From: Campylobacterota bacterium
GTDB lineage: Bacteria; Campylobacterota; Campylobacteria; Campylobacterales; Sulfurimonadaceae
Assembly: GCA_013153755.1 (NCBI GenBank)
Contig: JAADDU010000198.1
Span: 1 to 14,974 of the forward strand
Reading direction: 5' to 3'
DNA length: 14,974 bases
A program made the translations under genes and the position numbers. The notes below the pieces were generated by a model that did not search any database, was not told the origin of the DNA, and saw only the letters and a program-made list of their open reading frames with translations. This document shows, one piece after another, positions 1 to 7,231 of this stretch; within the stretch, counting starts at the first letter, position 1, and the number at the start of each line of letters is the position of its first letter.

Positions 1-903
1 GGGATTGCTACTGCTGTTGAGGGGTATTTACAAGGTATAAGAGATATAGTTTTACTAGAAAAAGATACAAATCATAACTCAACCATAAGAAAATACTACA
101 AAGACAACAAAAGAGTAGATAAAGACTGGAAAGGTCAAAAGGTTGAACTTGATGGTAGAATCTACTTTGTTGATGGTACAAAAGAGACCACACTTGACTT
201 TTTTGATGAGATTTTAAACCATCATTCTGTTGAGCTTCAAACTCATGTTGAGGTTCAAGCCATAGAGAAAAAAGAGCATTATTTTGAAGTTTTTATGGCT
301 GGAAAGAGTATAAGGGCTAAAAATGTTGTTGTGACTATCGGTAGGATGGGTAAACCAAACAAACCAAGCTATAAAGTTCCTGCTGGTATAAGAAAAAAAG
401 TAGGTTATACACTTGATGGTTGTAGTGAGGGTGAAAAAATCTTAGTTGTTGGTGGTGGAGATAGTGCTGTTGAGTATGCAGTTGATTTGAGTGCTAAAAA
501 TGAGGTTGCGATTTGTTACAGAAGAGAAACTTTTAGAAGGGCAAACCCAACAAATCAAACTAACATAGCAAATGCTATCATGCATAATGAAGTTCGAGCA
601 ATTTTAGGGATAAATATAGATGGACTTGAAGATGTTGATGGTAAAGTAAAAGTTCTTTTTAATGAAATAGATGCAGAGGTTTTTGATAGAGTTATATACG
701 CTATAGGTGGAACAACACCAAGTGCTTTTTTAGCTAGTTCGGGGATAGAAGAGGTTGATGGAAAACCCGTGCATGATGAAAATTATGAAACAAATATAAA
801 AGGACTTTTTGTAGCTGGAGATATAACCCAAGAGAGTGGTGGAAGTATCGCTTTAGGGCTTAATCATGGTTATGCCATAGCTTGTTATATACAAAAAGAC
901 TAG
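1..903 (+). CDS. fqrB: NADPH:flavodoxin/quinone oxidoreductase, FqrB type (5' end missing)
   Basis: The reading frame is open from base 1 and ends at TAG 901-903, giving 300 visible residues. The window opens at GIATAVEG, just after the expected FAD-binding GxGPGG motif, so only about 15-20 N-terminal residues are missing. A second Rossmann motif, VVGGGDSAVEYA (residues 149-160), binds NADPH, the Arg-rich YRRETFRR (173-180) suits the 2'-phosphate, and GLFVAGDIT (269-276) is the C-terminal FAD motif. The fold is thioredoxin-reductase-like, but the CxxC expected just before the NADPH motif is absent: only one Cys (141) is there. This matches, from memory of the family, the Helicobacter HP1164/Campylobacter Cj0559 proteins. 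Those couple pyruvate oxidation, through flavodoxin or ferredoxin, to NADPH formation in the cytoplasm. Substrate is inferred; the fold and the missing disulfide are seen directly. Confidence 0.83.
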   Translation, partial: GIATAVEGYLQGIRDIVLLEKDTNHNSTIRKYYKDNKRVDKDWKGQKVELDGRIYFVDGTKETTLDFFDEILNHHSVELQTHVEVQAIEKKEHYFEVFMAGKSIRAKNVVVTIGRMGKPNKPSYKVPAGIRKKVGYTLDGCSEGEKILVVGGGDSAVEYAVDLSAKNEVAICYRRETFRRANPTNQTNIANAIMHNEVRAILGINIDGLEDVDGKVKVLFNEIDAEVFDRVIYAIGGTTPSAFLASSGIEEVDGKPVHDENYETNIKGLFVAGDITQESGGSIALGLNHGYAIACYIQKD

Positions 904-2042
904 TCATAGTAGATATTGATAAGTTTTATGACTATCATAACACTTATCACTTGAAATAAAGCAGCCAAGATAAAAGCGTAGTAGTGTAGGGTATCTATGC
1001 TAGATGCTTGATATGCTAGAGTTGCCATAGCTATGAGTAGTGTTAGTGGCATAGAGTGTGAAAGTCCCATGAGTATAGAATCTTTTATACCCAAAATCTT
1101 TTTAAATACTAATGATGCGATAACTCTCATAACTATCATCAGTACAGCTATGATGATAGCTTTTGTGATAAGACCTTCTAAAAGCAGTGCATCTAAATCA
1201 AAAGAACTGCCTATATGTATAAAAAATATAGGGATTAAAAAACCAAAACCATAAGATGCTAGTTTTTCAGGAAGTTCATGTTTGTGTTCAAAAAAAGTTG
1301 GTATAAATATACCTGCTAAAAAAGCCCCAAAAGCGAGTTCTAGGTGTAAGTAAAGCATAGCACCAACAAGTAAAAAGAAAATTCCCATTGAGAGTCTTAT
1401 ATCTTGCTCTTTGTTATCTTTTAGTGGCATAAGTGCAGTTGAAACTTCAGGAAACCACCAAAAAAGTAACTCCATAGCACGAAAAAGTATAAACATAAAA
1501 AGTAAAAATAGACTAAGTGCTAAAACAGTTTTTAAAAGACCTATTCCAAAGCCAGAAGTAAGAGCTGCTGAGGTTATAGTTAAGATACCTATACTTACAA
1601 CTTCACCTATTCCACCTGCTGTCATAGATATATTTAGCCACGGTGTTTTACCGTATTCTTTAGATAATGTTGCAACAAGTCCAACTGAAACAAGAGGTAG
1701 AAGAACTATGAAAATTTTCCCAAGATCTAGATATAGTGAGATAAGTATAGAGAGTATGTATAAAACTATAAGATAAAATACAACTCTTTTCATGATTTTT
1801 CTAGGTGTTATAAGTACCTTTTTAAGATTTATCTCTGTACCAGCTATAAACATAAGGTATAAGAATCCAAGTTCTGCAACTATCTCAAAAAGGTGTTCTT
1901 CATGTAAAAAACCGATATACCCTAAGATAGAACCTAATATAATCTCTATAGGGGTAGTTGGAAGTTTTAAAACTTTTGCAAAAAATGGGGAAAAGATGAT
2001 AATGAGTGAAATCGAGATTATTAAAATTACATTTTCATTCAT
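900..2042 (-). CDS. Cation:proton antiporter, CPA2/KefB-like membrane domain only
   Basis: This 380-residue protein is almost entirely hydrophobic, with about 11-13 membrane segments from residue 5 to the C-terminus. It resembles the Na+/H+ exchanger domain of CPA2 transporters: ELGFLYLMFIAGTEI (57-71) corresponds to the LGxxxLLFxxGLE motif, and a half-way acidic motif lies in GGIGEVVSIGIL. The TrkA-N/RCK regulatory domain of KefB/KefC is absent, and the length fits a bare antiporter domain. It probably exchanges Na+ or K+ for protons across the inner membrane. The acidic pair usually seen as DD, ND or QD reads GE here. It is the last gene of the topA operon: the start codon lies six bases after the bioB stop and no strong ribosome-binding site is visible, suggesting coupled translation. 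Its stop shares CTAG with the stop of the convergent fqrB gene. Ion specificity cannot be told. Confidence 0.85.
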   Translation of the reverse strand: MNENVILIISISLIIIFSPFFAKVLKLPTTPIEIILGSILGYIGFLHEEHLFEIVAELGFLYLMFIAGTEINLKKVLITPRKIMKRVVFYLIVLYILSILISLYLDLGKIFIVLLPLVSVGLVATLSKEYGKTPWLNISMTAGGIGEVVSIGILTITSAALTSGFGIGLLKTVLALSLFLLFMFILFRAMELLFWWFPEVSTALMPLKDNKEQDIRLSMGIFFLLVGAMLYLHLELAFGAFLAGIFIPTFFEHKHELPEKLASYGFGFLIPIFFIHIGSSFDLDALLLEGLITKAIIIAVLMIVMRVIASLVFKKILGIKDSILMGLSHSMPLTLLIAMATLAYQASSIDTLHYYAFILAALFQVISVMIVIKLINIYYD

Positions 2043-2048
2043 ATTAAA

Positions 2049-2894
2049 TTAACATACTTTTTTAGCGACTTTAAGATTTAGTGATTTTAACATCTCTAAA
2101 TCTTTATCTACGGCTCTACCTGTTGTAGTTAAGTAGTTTCCAACAACTATAGAGTTAGCACCATGCTTAAAAATCTCATTTTGTCTATCTTTAAACATCA
2201 TCTCTCTACCACCTGCAACCATAATCCTATGAGCATCACATAAAGTCTCTCTTGTGAGTTTTATAAGATTAAATGCTTCATCTATAGTTAGTGGGTTTGG
2301 TTTTAGTTCTAGTGCTTCGTTGTGATGGTAAAAGTTTATAGGTACAGATGCAGGGTTTAACTCTTTTAGTGAATTTAACATGGAGATTCTATCTTTTTGA
2401 GTCTCTCCAAGTCCATAGATACCACCACTTATGAGAACTAGTCCAGCTTTATTTACATTTTGACAAGTTTCGTATCTCTCTTGCCATGAGTGTGTTGTAC
2501 AGATGTTGTTATAAAACTCTTTTGATGTTTCAAGATTGTGGTTATATGCTTTTACACCAGCTTCTTTTAGTGTCTTTAGTTGTTCTATAGATGCAGTACC
2601 ATTACACCCTATAAGTCTAAGTTGTGGAACCTCTTTTGTAAGTATTTTTGCTATATCGCAAACAAATTTTAGAGTTTTTTCATCTAAACCTTTATCTGAA
2701 GTTACAAGACAAAAGCCTAAAGCCCCTGCATCTAAAGCACTTTTTGCTTCCTCTAAGATCTCTTGCATAGGTTTTTGTTTATAACGCTGTATATCTGCTT
2801 TATATCTTACACTTTGTGAGCAAAATTTGCAGTCTTCGTTGCAAGTTCCACTGTTAATATTACAGATGGAGCATAAAAATATCTCGTTACTCAT
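2049..2894 (-). CDS. bioB: Biotin synthase (short form)
   Basis: BioB is a radical SAM enzyme that inserts sulfur into dethiobiotin, the last step of biotin synthesis. The protein has 281 residues, shorter than E. coli BioB (346). The SAM-cluster motif is CNEDCKFC, with Cys18, Cys22 and Cys25. Further family blocks are YNHNLETSKEFY (117-128), SGGIYGLGET (156-165), the NFYHHNEA region (187-194) and GGREMMF (228-234). Cys62 and Cys97 line up with two auxiliary-cluster ligands of E. coli BioB (C97, C128). The third (C188, before SGGI) is Ile155, and the Arg260 position appears to be Met. Extra cysteines at 8 and 11 precede the SAM motif. This suggests a different sulfur-donor cluster from E. coli. 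The ATG overlaps the upstream phosphodiesterase stop as ATGA, so translation is probably coupled. No other bio genes are in view. Confidence 0.93.
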   Translation of the reverse strand: MSNEIFLCSICNINSGTCNEDCKFCSQSVRYKADIQRYKQKPMQEILEEAKSALDAGALGFCLVTSDKGLDEKTLKFVCDIAKILTKEVPQLRLIGCNGTASIEQLKTLKEAGVKAYNHNLETSKEFYNNICTTHSWQERYETCQNVNKAGLVLISGGIYGLGETQKDRISMLNSLKELNPASVPINFYHHNEALELKPNPLTIDEAFNLIKLTRETLCDAHRIMVAGGREMMFKDRQNEIFKHGANSIVVGNYLTTTGRAVDKDLEMLKSLNLKVAKKVC

Positions 2895-3421
2895 AGACCT
2901 TTTCTTTCATATATAAATTTTTGACTTTTAAATTTCTTTTTTGTTTTTGTTTTAGTTTTTTTTGTATATCTTGTTACTTTAAATTTTTTCTTTTTTATAT
3001 TTAGTATGAGAAATTCTGAAAGGTTTTTACTTCTAGCACATACTTCCCCAGGATTTAAAAATAGTGTAGTACCTTTATACTCTACTTCAAACTCGTGAGT
3101 ATGACCAAAGATAACCACTTCTGCATCTGGAGACATATAGTAGGGTAGATGCATAAGTTTAAAATTTGTATTGGCTAATTTAAAATAGTTTGGCTCTTGA
3201 ACAAGGTTATATTTATCATGGTATTGAGTTAGGTGTGAGTCGTTGTTGCCATATACTGCTACATATCTAACTCCACAACTCTCTAGTATATCTAGTATTT
3301 CAACTTCCACTATATCTCCAGCATGTATGATAAACTCTACCCCTTTTTCTATGAGTAGTTCTATCGCATCTTTAGCTAGATTTACTTTTTTATGTGTATC
3401 TGAAATAATCCCTATCTTCAT
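2891..3421 (-). CDS. YfcE/MJ0936-family metallophosphoesterase with a lysine-rich tail
   Basis: The 176-residue protein shows the calcineurin-like metal site in order: SDTH (Asp8, His10), HAGD (Asp36), YGNND (Asn59/Asn60), a single His91 in LMHLPYY, and GHTH (His107, His109), followed by the NPGE loop. The family consists of cytoplasmic phosphodiesterases that bind two metal ions; natural substrates are mostly unknown. The catalytic fold ends near residue 145. The last roughly 30 residues form an unusual basic tail with many Lys and Thr, encoded by A-rich runs including eight A's (T's at 2956-2963 on the + strand). A ribosome-binding site, GAGGAAGG, lies inside the last codons of topA, and the start is five bases after the topA stop. 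The stop overlaps the bioB start by four bases. The tail might bind nucleic acid, but that is only a guess from charge. Confidence 0.85.
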   Translation of the reverse strand: MKIGIISDTHKKVNLAKDAIELLIEKGVEFIIHAGDIVEVEILDILESCGVRYVAVYGNNDSHLTQYHDKYNLVQEPNYFKLANTNFKLMHLPYYMSPDAEVVIFGHTHEFEVEYKGTTLFLNPGEVCARSKNLSEFLILNIKKKKFKVTRYTKKTKTKTKKKFKSQKFIYERKGL

Positions 3422-3426
3422 AACTT

Positions 3427-5646
3427 TTAACCTTCCTCTCTAGGTGTTCTATTTTTACATTTTGTACACTCATATACATCTTTGTTTCTGTATGTTCTCT
3501 CAGCCAAAAGACCGTTACACCCTTTTTCTTTACATTTTATGGTTGTTGGTTCAAATTTTGAGATAAATTTACAAGTAGGGTAGTTTACACATCCCCAAAA
3601 AGGACCTCTACGAGAGTTTTTAAGAGCTATTTCCCCTCCACATTCAGGACATGGTGTTTTACTTATTTTTGTTTCTATGTCCATGCTTTTAGTGTTTTTA
3701 CATTTAGGGTAGCCACTGCAAGCTAAAAATTTACCATTTCGACCATTTTTAACCACCATCTCTTTGCCACATTTATCGCACTTTTCATCACTTGTTTCTA
3801 TCTTTACTTCAACTTTGTTTCCATCTTCGTCCACTTGTTCTGTGTATTTACATTTTGGAAAACCACTACAAGCTATAAAGTTTCCAAATCTTCCACTTCT
3901 TAAAAGTAGTTCTGAATTACATTTAGGACAGTTTCTACCAAGTGGTTTAGCAAGTTTTAGGCTTACTATCTTCTCTTTTCCCTCTGCTATTTGCTCCATA
4001 AAAGGGAAGTAAAAGTCACTTAGTAGTTTTTGCCAATCATTTTTACCCTCAGATACTTCATCTAGTTTTTCTTCCATGTTCGCAGTAAAGCTTATATCTA
4101 CTATGTTTGCAAAATGTTTCTCTAGCATCTCTGTTACAGTAAAAGCCATCTCTGTAGGTATGATCTGTTTTTTCTCTATAGTTACATAGGTACGACCACT
4201 AAGTGTTGCTATAGTTGGTGCATAAGTTGATGGTCTTCCCACCCCTTCTGATTCTAGTTTTTTGATAAGAGATGCTTCAGAGTATCTTGCAGGTGGCTCT
4301 GTGAAGTGTTGTTCAGGTTTTATGCTTTGTATCTCAGCCTTGTCCCCCTCTTTTAGAGTTGGAAGAAGTTTATCTTTGTCTTCTGTACCTGTTAGTGCAT
4401 AAAAACCATCAAACATAAGTTTTCTTCCACTAGCTCTGTATTCATTCTCTTTACCACTAAAGATGATACTTTGTTGCTCAAATATAGCATCATTCATCTG
4501 ACAAGCCATAAATCTTTCATATATAAGACGATAAAGTTTTATCTCATCAGCTTTTAAAAACTTTTGAGCAACTTCTGGAGTAAAGTTTAGCATAGTTGGA
4601 CGGATAGCTTCGTGAGCTTCTTGTGCACCTTTTGATTTTTTAGTGTAAACTTTTGGATTTTCTGGAAGGTATTTTTCTCCAAAACGGTTTTGTATAACAC
4701 CACGAACTGCATAAACTGCTTCATTTGCAAGGTTTAGTGAGTCTGTTCTCATATATGTTATAACCCCACTTGTACCATCAGGTGTTTTTACACCCTCATA
4801 GAGAGTTTGAGCTACCATCATAGTTTTTTTAGGAGTAAATCCAAGTTTAGATGATGCAGTTTGTTGAAGTGTTGAGGTCATAAAAGGTGGAGGTGTTGAG
4901 CTTTTTCTTTTTTTTGTTTCTATCTTAGATATAACAAAGTTGTCTGCTTTTATGCTTTTTGTTATAAGCTCGGCATCATTTTTGTTTTCGATAGATAGTT
5001 TTGAGAGTTTATCCCCCATATGTGAGATAAGCACTGCATCTATATCTTTTTTAAACACAGTATCGATAGACCAGTATTCAACAGGTACAAAAGCCTTTAT
5101 CTCTCTTTCTCTCTCAACTACAAGTTTAAGAGTTGAACTCTGAACACGACCTCCACTAAGCCCTTTTTGAATTTTTGAGCTTAAAAGGGGAGATAGTTTA
5201 TATCCAACAACACGGTCAAGTATACGACGAGCTTGTTGAGCATTTACCATATCCATATCTATCTTTCTTGCAGATTCAAGTGCGTGTTTTATAGCAGATT
5301 TTGTTATCTCATGAAATACGATTCTAGGTAATTCCTCTGGATCTTTTTTTATAGCATGAGCTATATGCCACCCTATAGCTTCCCCCTCACGATCCTCATC
5401 GGTCGCGATATAGATAGTATCTGCTTTTTTAGCTTTTTCTTTTATCTCTTTGACAGTTGGAGCATTTTCTTTTGCAACAGAGTAGGTTGGTATGAGGTGT
5501 TTAGTCTCCTCATCAACAGTGATACCAAAACGAGATTTTGGTAAATCTCTGATGTGTCCTTTAGAGGCAATAACCTCATAACCTTTACCCAAAAAGTTTT
5601 TTATAGTCCTAGCTTTTGCAGGTGACTCAACGATGATTAACTTCAA
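3427..5646 (-). CDS. topA: DNA topoisomerase I
   Basis: This 739-residue type IA topoisomerase relaxes negatively supercoiled DNA by single-strand passage. The TOPRIM domain carries Glu7 (VESPAKA) and TDEDREGE with Asp83, Asp85 and Glu87. The catalytic tyrosine is Tyr298 in TYMRTDS. The central domain contains SGGRVQS (164-170) and EGVGRPSTYA. The C-terminus has four zinc-ribbon-like units, starting near residues 573, 623, 666 and 705. The first three have CPKC/CDKC/CPEC followed by a second Cys pair in CSGFPKC, CSGYPKC and CVNYPTC; the fourth is shorter (CKEKGC then CTKC). All look intact. The start is TTG at 5646-5644, with AGGA (5657-5654) seven bases upstream; no ATG gives a better match to the family N-terminus MKLIIVESPAKA. 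It is the first gene of the operon with the phosphodiesterase, bioB and the antiporter. An AT-rich region with TATACT (5669-5664) precedes it. Confidence 0.97.
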   Translation of the reverse strand: MKLIIVESPAKARTIKNFLGKGYEVIASKGHIRDLPKSRFGITVDEETKHLIPTYSVAKENAPTVKEIKEKAKKADTIYIATDEDREGEAIGWHIAHAIKKDPEELPRIVFHEITKSAIKHALESARKIDMDMVNAQQARRILDRVVGYKLSPLLSSKIQKGLSGGRVQSSTLKLVVEREREIKAFVPVEYWSIDTVFKKDIDAVLISHMGDKLSKLSIENKNDAELITKSIKADNFVISKIETKKRKSSTPPPFMTSTLQQTASSKLGFTPKKTMMVAQTLYEGVKTPDGTSGVITYMRTDSLNLANEAVYAVRGVIQNRFGEKYLPENPKVYTKKSKGAQEAHEAIRPTMLNFTPEVAQKFLKADEIKLYRLIYERFMACQMNDAIFEQQSIIFSGKENEYRASGRKLMFDGFYALTGTEDKDKLLPTLKEGDKAEIQSIKPEQHFTEPPARYSEASLIKKLESEGVGRPSTYAPTIATLSGRTYVTIEKKQIIPTEMAFTVTEMLEKHFANIVDISFTANMEEKLDEVSEGKNDWQKLLSDFYFPFMEQIAEGKEKIVSLKLAKPLGRNCPKCNSELLLRSGRFGNFIACSGFPKCKYTEQVDEDGNKVEVKIETSDEKCDKCGKEMVVKNGRNGKFLACSGYPKCKNTKSMDIETKISKTPCPECGGEIALKNSRRGPFWGCVNYPTCKFISKFEPTTIKCKEKGCNGLLAERTYRNKDVYECTKCKNRTPREEG

Positions 5647-5744
5647 ATAGTTTTCCTATATATAGTATAGTGATGATTTTTAATTGTGGAAGTGTAGCTA
5701 AAAAAGATTAAATTAGAAAATTTTCATAAATTTTGTAAAAAAAT

Positions 5745-5771
5745 TAAAGTTATTTTTTTGAGTGTCGATTT
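5745..5771 (+). promoter_or_regulatory. Sigma-28 (FliA) flagellar promoter
   Basis: TAAAGTTA at 5745-5752 and GTCGATTT at 5764-5771 are separated by exactly 11 bases. The classical sigma-28 consensus is TAAAGTTT-N11-GCCGATAA, so the -35 box matches 7 of 8 and the -10 box matches in G, C, G, A and T. The predicted transcript starts near 5777-5780, giving a leader of about 80 bases before the flagellin ATG. This is the expected sigma factor for a major flagellin in Campylobacterota, and the position directly upstream of the flagellin supports it. Confidence 0.88.
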
Positions 5772-5783
5772 AGTTTACATCTA

Positions 5784-5799
5784 AAGGCAAGGAAGCCTT
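5784..5799 (+). promoter_or_regulatory. Leader hairpin with AAGGA in the loop (putative CsrA site 1)
   Basis: AAGGC (5784-5788) pairs with GCCTT (5795-5799) around the six-base loop AAGGAA. CsrA prefers ANGGA exposed in a hairpin loop, and AAGGA at 5789-5793 fits. In Campylobacter jejuni the flaA leader is a principal CsrA target and the flagellar chaperone FliW antagonises CsrA; transfer of that mechanism to this organism is inference. The stem of five pairs is short but the loop presentation is typical. Confidence 0.55.
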
Positions 5800-5820
5800 A
5801 AAGATAAAACAAAAAACACA

Positions 5821-5850
5821 AAGAGCGAAAGGCTCTTCCATACAAAAGGA
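5821..5850 (+). promoter_or_regulatory. Second leader hairpin and flagellin ribosome-binding site (putative CsrA site 2)
   Basis: AAGAGC (5821-5826) pairs perfectly with GCTCTT (5832-5837) over the loop GAAAG. Eight bases downstream, AAGGA (5846-5850) is the Shine-Dalgarno sequence, six bases from the ATG at 5857. The same AAGGA also fits the ANGGA core of CsrA sites. A CsrA dimer bridging the loop of the first hairpin and this site would cover the ribosome-binding site. The hairpin and ribosome-binding site are seen; the CsrA role is inferred. Confidence 0.5.
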
Positions 5851-5856
5851 TTTATT

Positions 5857-7224
5857 ATGGGTTTTAGAATTAACACAAATATAGGTGCTATGAATGCACA
5901 CCGTAACTCAGTTCAAACTAACTTAAGACTTGACAAAAGTTTACAAGCGTTAAGTTCAGGTTTAAGAATCAATACAGCTGCTGATGATGCATCTGGTCTT
6001 GCTATTGCAAATAGTCTTCGTTCTCAAGCAAATGGTCTTGGTCAAGCTATAGCAAATGCAAATGATGGTGTTGGTGTAATGCAAACAGCTGATGGTGCTT
6101 TAGATGAGTATGAAAACATCATTAACACTATAAGAACTAAATCTATCCAAGCTGCATCTGATGGTCAAAATGCTGATTCTCGTTCTGCTATTCAAAATGA
6201 TATCAATAAACTACTAGAAGAAGCACAAAATATTGCTACTACTACACAGTTTAATGGTCAAAAACTTCTTGATGGTACATATACTGATAAAGCTTTTCAC
6301 ATTGGTGCTTATGCAAATGAAACAGTAAATGTTAGTATTAATAATGCTCAGACTACATCTATAGGTGCTTATGCACAAACTACAGGTGATGTAACTACAG
6401 GTGATTTAGCAGCTGGTGATTTACTAATCAATGGTCAAGATGTGGGTATTGCAACGATTGATGCAAAAGACCAAGCTAGAGCTATCAATAGTATTAGCAC
6501 AACTACTGGTGTAACTGCTACTGCTAAAACATCAACTGCTGATGCTGCAACTGCTACAACTGCTGTTGCTGGTGGTGATATTGCTGATGGTGAAGTTACT
6601 ATTAATGGTATTTCTATTGGTACACTTGATGGTGTAAATGCAAATGATGCTGATGGTAGATTAACTAGAGCTATCAATGCAATCGCTGATCAAACTGGTG
6701 TAACTGCTACTTTAGCAGCTGGTATAATCACTTTAGAAGCTAATGATGGTAGAGATATTACTGTTTCAGATACTTCAACTGGTTCTGTAACAGGTTTAGC
6801 TTCAGAAACTACACATGGTAAAATATCTTTAGAGTCTGATAACGCTATAGTAATCGCTGGTACAGCTCCTGGTGATGCTGGATTTACTGCTGGTACAATC
6901 GCTTTAACTGGTAATGCAGCTGGTGCTGATGTTTCTACTCGTGAAAATGCTGAAGATACTATTAAAATAATGGATCACGCTTTAAAACAACTTGATGCAA
7001 TCCGTTCAGAGATAGGTTCTTCACAAAATCAACTTGAATCAACTGTTAGAAATATCTCAGTTACTCAAGTAAATGTTGCAGCTGCAGAATCACAAATTCG
7101 TGATGTTGACTTCGCTGCAGAGAGTGCAAACTTCTCAAAACAAAACATCTTAGCTCAATCAGGCTCTTATGCTATGAGTCAAGCTAATGCTGTTCAACAA
7201 AATGTAATGCGTCTACTTCAGTAG
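5857..7224 (+). CDS. flaA: Flagellin, with a duplicated central IN-motif module
   Basis: This 455-residue filament subunit is exported by the flagellar type III system. The N-terminal D0/D1 region (1 to about 160) starts MGFRINTNIGAMNAHRNS and contains ALSSGLRINTAADDASGLAIA-like family blocks. The C-terminal D1/D0 region (about 365-455) ends SYAMSQANAVQQNVMRLLQ. The variable centre holds two Flagellin-IN-like units, LLINGQDVGIATIDA...RAINSISTTTGVTA (189-221) and VTINGISIGTLDGV...RAINAIADQTGVTA (247-284). The segment aligned with the Salmonella TLR5 contact (Arg90, Leu94) reads INTIRTKSIQ, so Thr and Lys replace those residues, as in other epsilon flagellins. Many glycosylatable Ser/Thr residues lie in the centre. 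It is monocistronic: sigma-28 promoter in front, hairpins behind. The symbol is by analogy; other flagellin copies may exist outside the window. Confidence 0.96.
   Translation: MGFRINTNIGAMNAHRNSVQTNLRLDKSLQALSSGLRINTAADDASGLAIANSLRSQANGLGQAIANANDGVGVMQTADGALDEYENIINTIRTKSIQAASDGQNADSRSAIQNDINKLLEEAQNIATTTQFNGQKLLDGTYTDKAFHIGAYANETVNVSINNAQTTSIGAYAQTTGDVTTGDLAAGDLLINGQDVGIATIDAKDQARAINSISTTTGVTATAKTSTADAATATTAVAGGDIADGEVTINGISIGTLDGVNANDADGRLTRAINAIADQTGVTATLAAGIITLEANDGRDITVSDTSTGSVTGLASETTHGKISLESDNAIVIAGTAPGDAGFTAGTIALTGNAAGADVSTRENAEDTIKIMDHALKQLDAIRSEIGSSQNQLESTVRNISVTQVNVAAAESQIRDVDFAAESANFSKQNILAQSGSYAMSQANAVQQNVMRLLQ
6476..6711 (+). repeat. Imperfect tandem duplication in the flagellin centre (189-base offset)
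   Basis: Two exact DNA matches occur at the same offset of 189 bases (63 codons): CTAGAGCTATCAAT at 6476-6489 and 6665-6678, and ACTGGTGTAACTGCTACT at 6505-6522 and 6694-6711. Together with the protein similarity of the two IN-like units this indicates an in-frame tandem duplication. Upstream of the RAI block the second copy has five extra residues, so the units have diverged. Confidence 0.75.
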
Positions 7225-7231
7225 ATGCTCT

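Noticed and set aside
1411..1776. 121-codon + strand reading frame inside the antiporter gene
   Set aside because: It lies fully antisense to a clear membrane transporter, has no ribosome-binding site of note and its composition is the shadow of hydrophobic codons.
5664..5692. TATACT as the topA promoter on the - strand
   Set aside because: The -10 box looks good, but the start site would fall in the ribosome-binding site and there is no -35 box. Other AT-rich hexamers upstream are equally possible, so I do not annotate it.
6435..6677. 80-codon - strand frame inside the flagellin centre
   Set aside because: Antisense shadow of the Ala/Thr/Asp-rich variable region; it has no start signals and low-complexity content.
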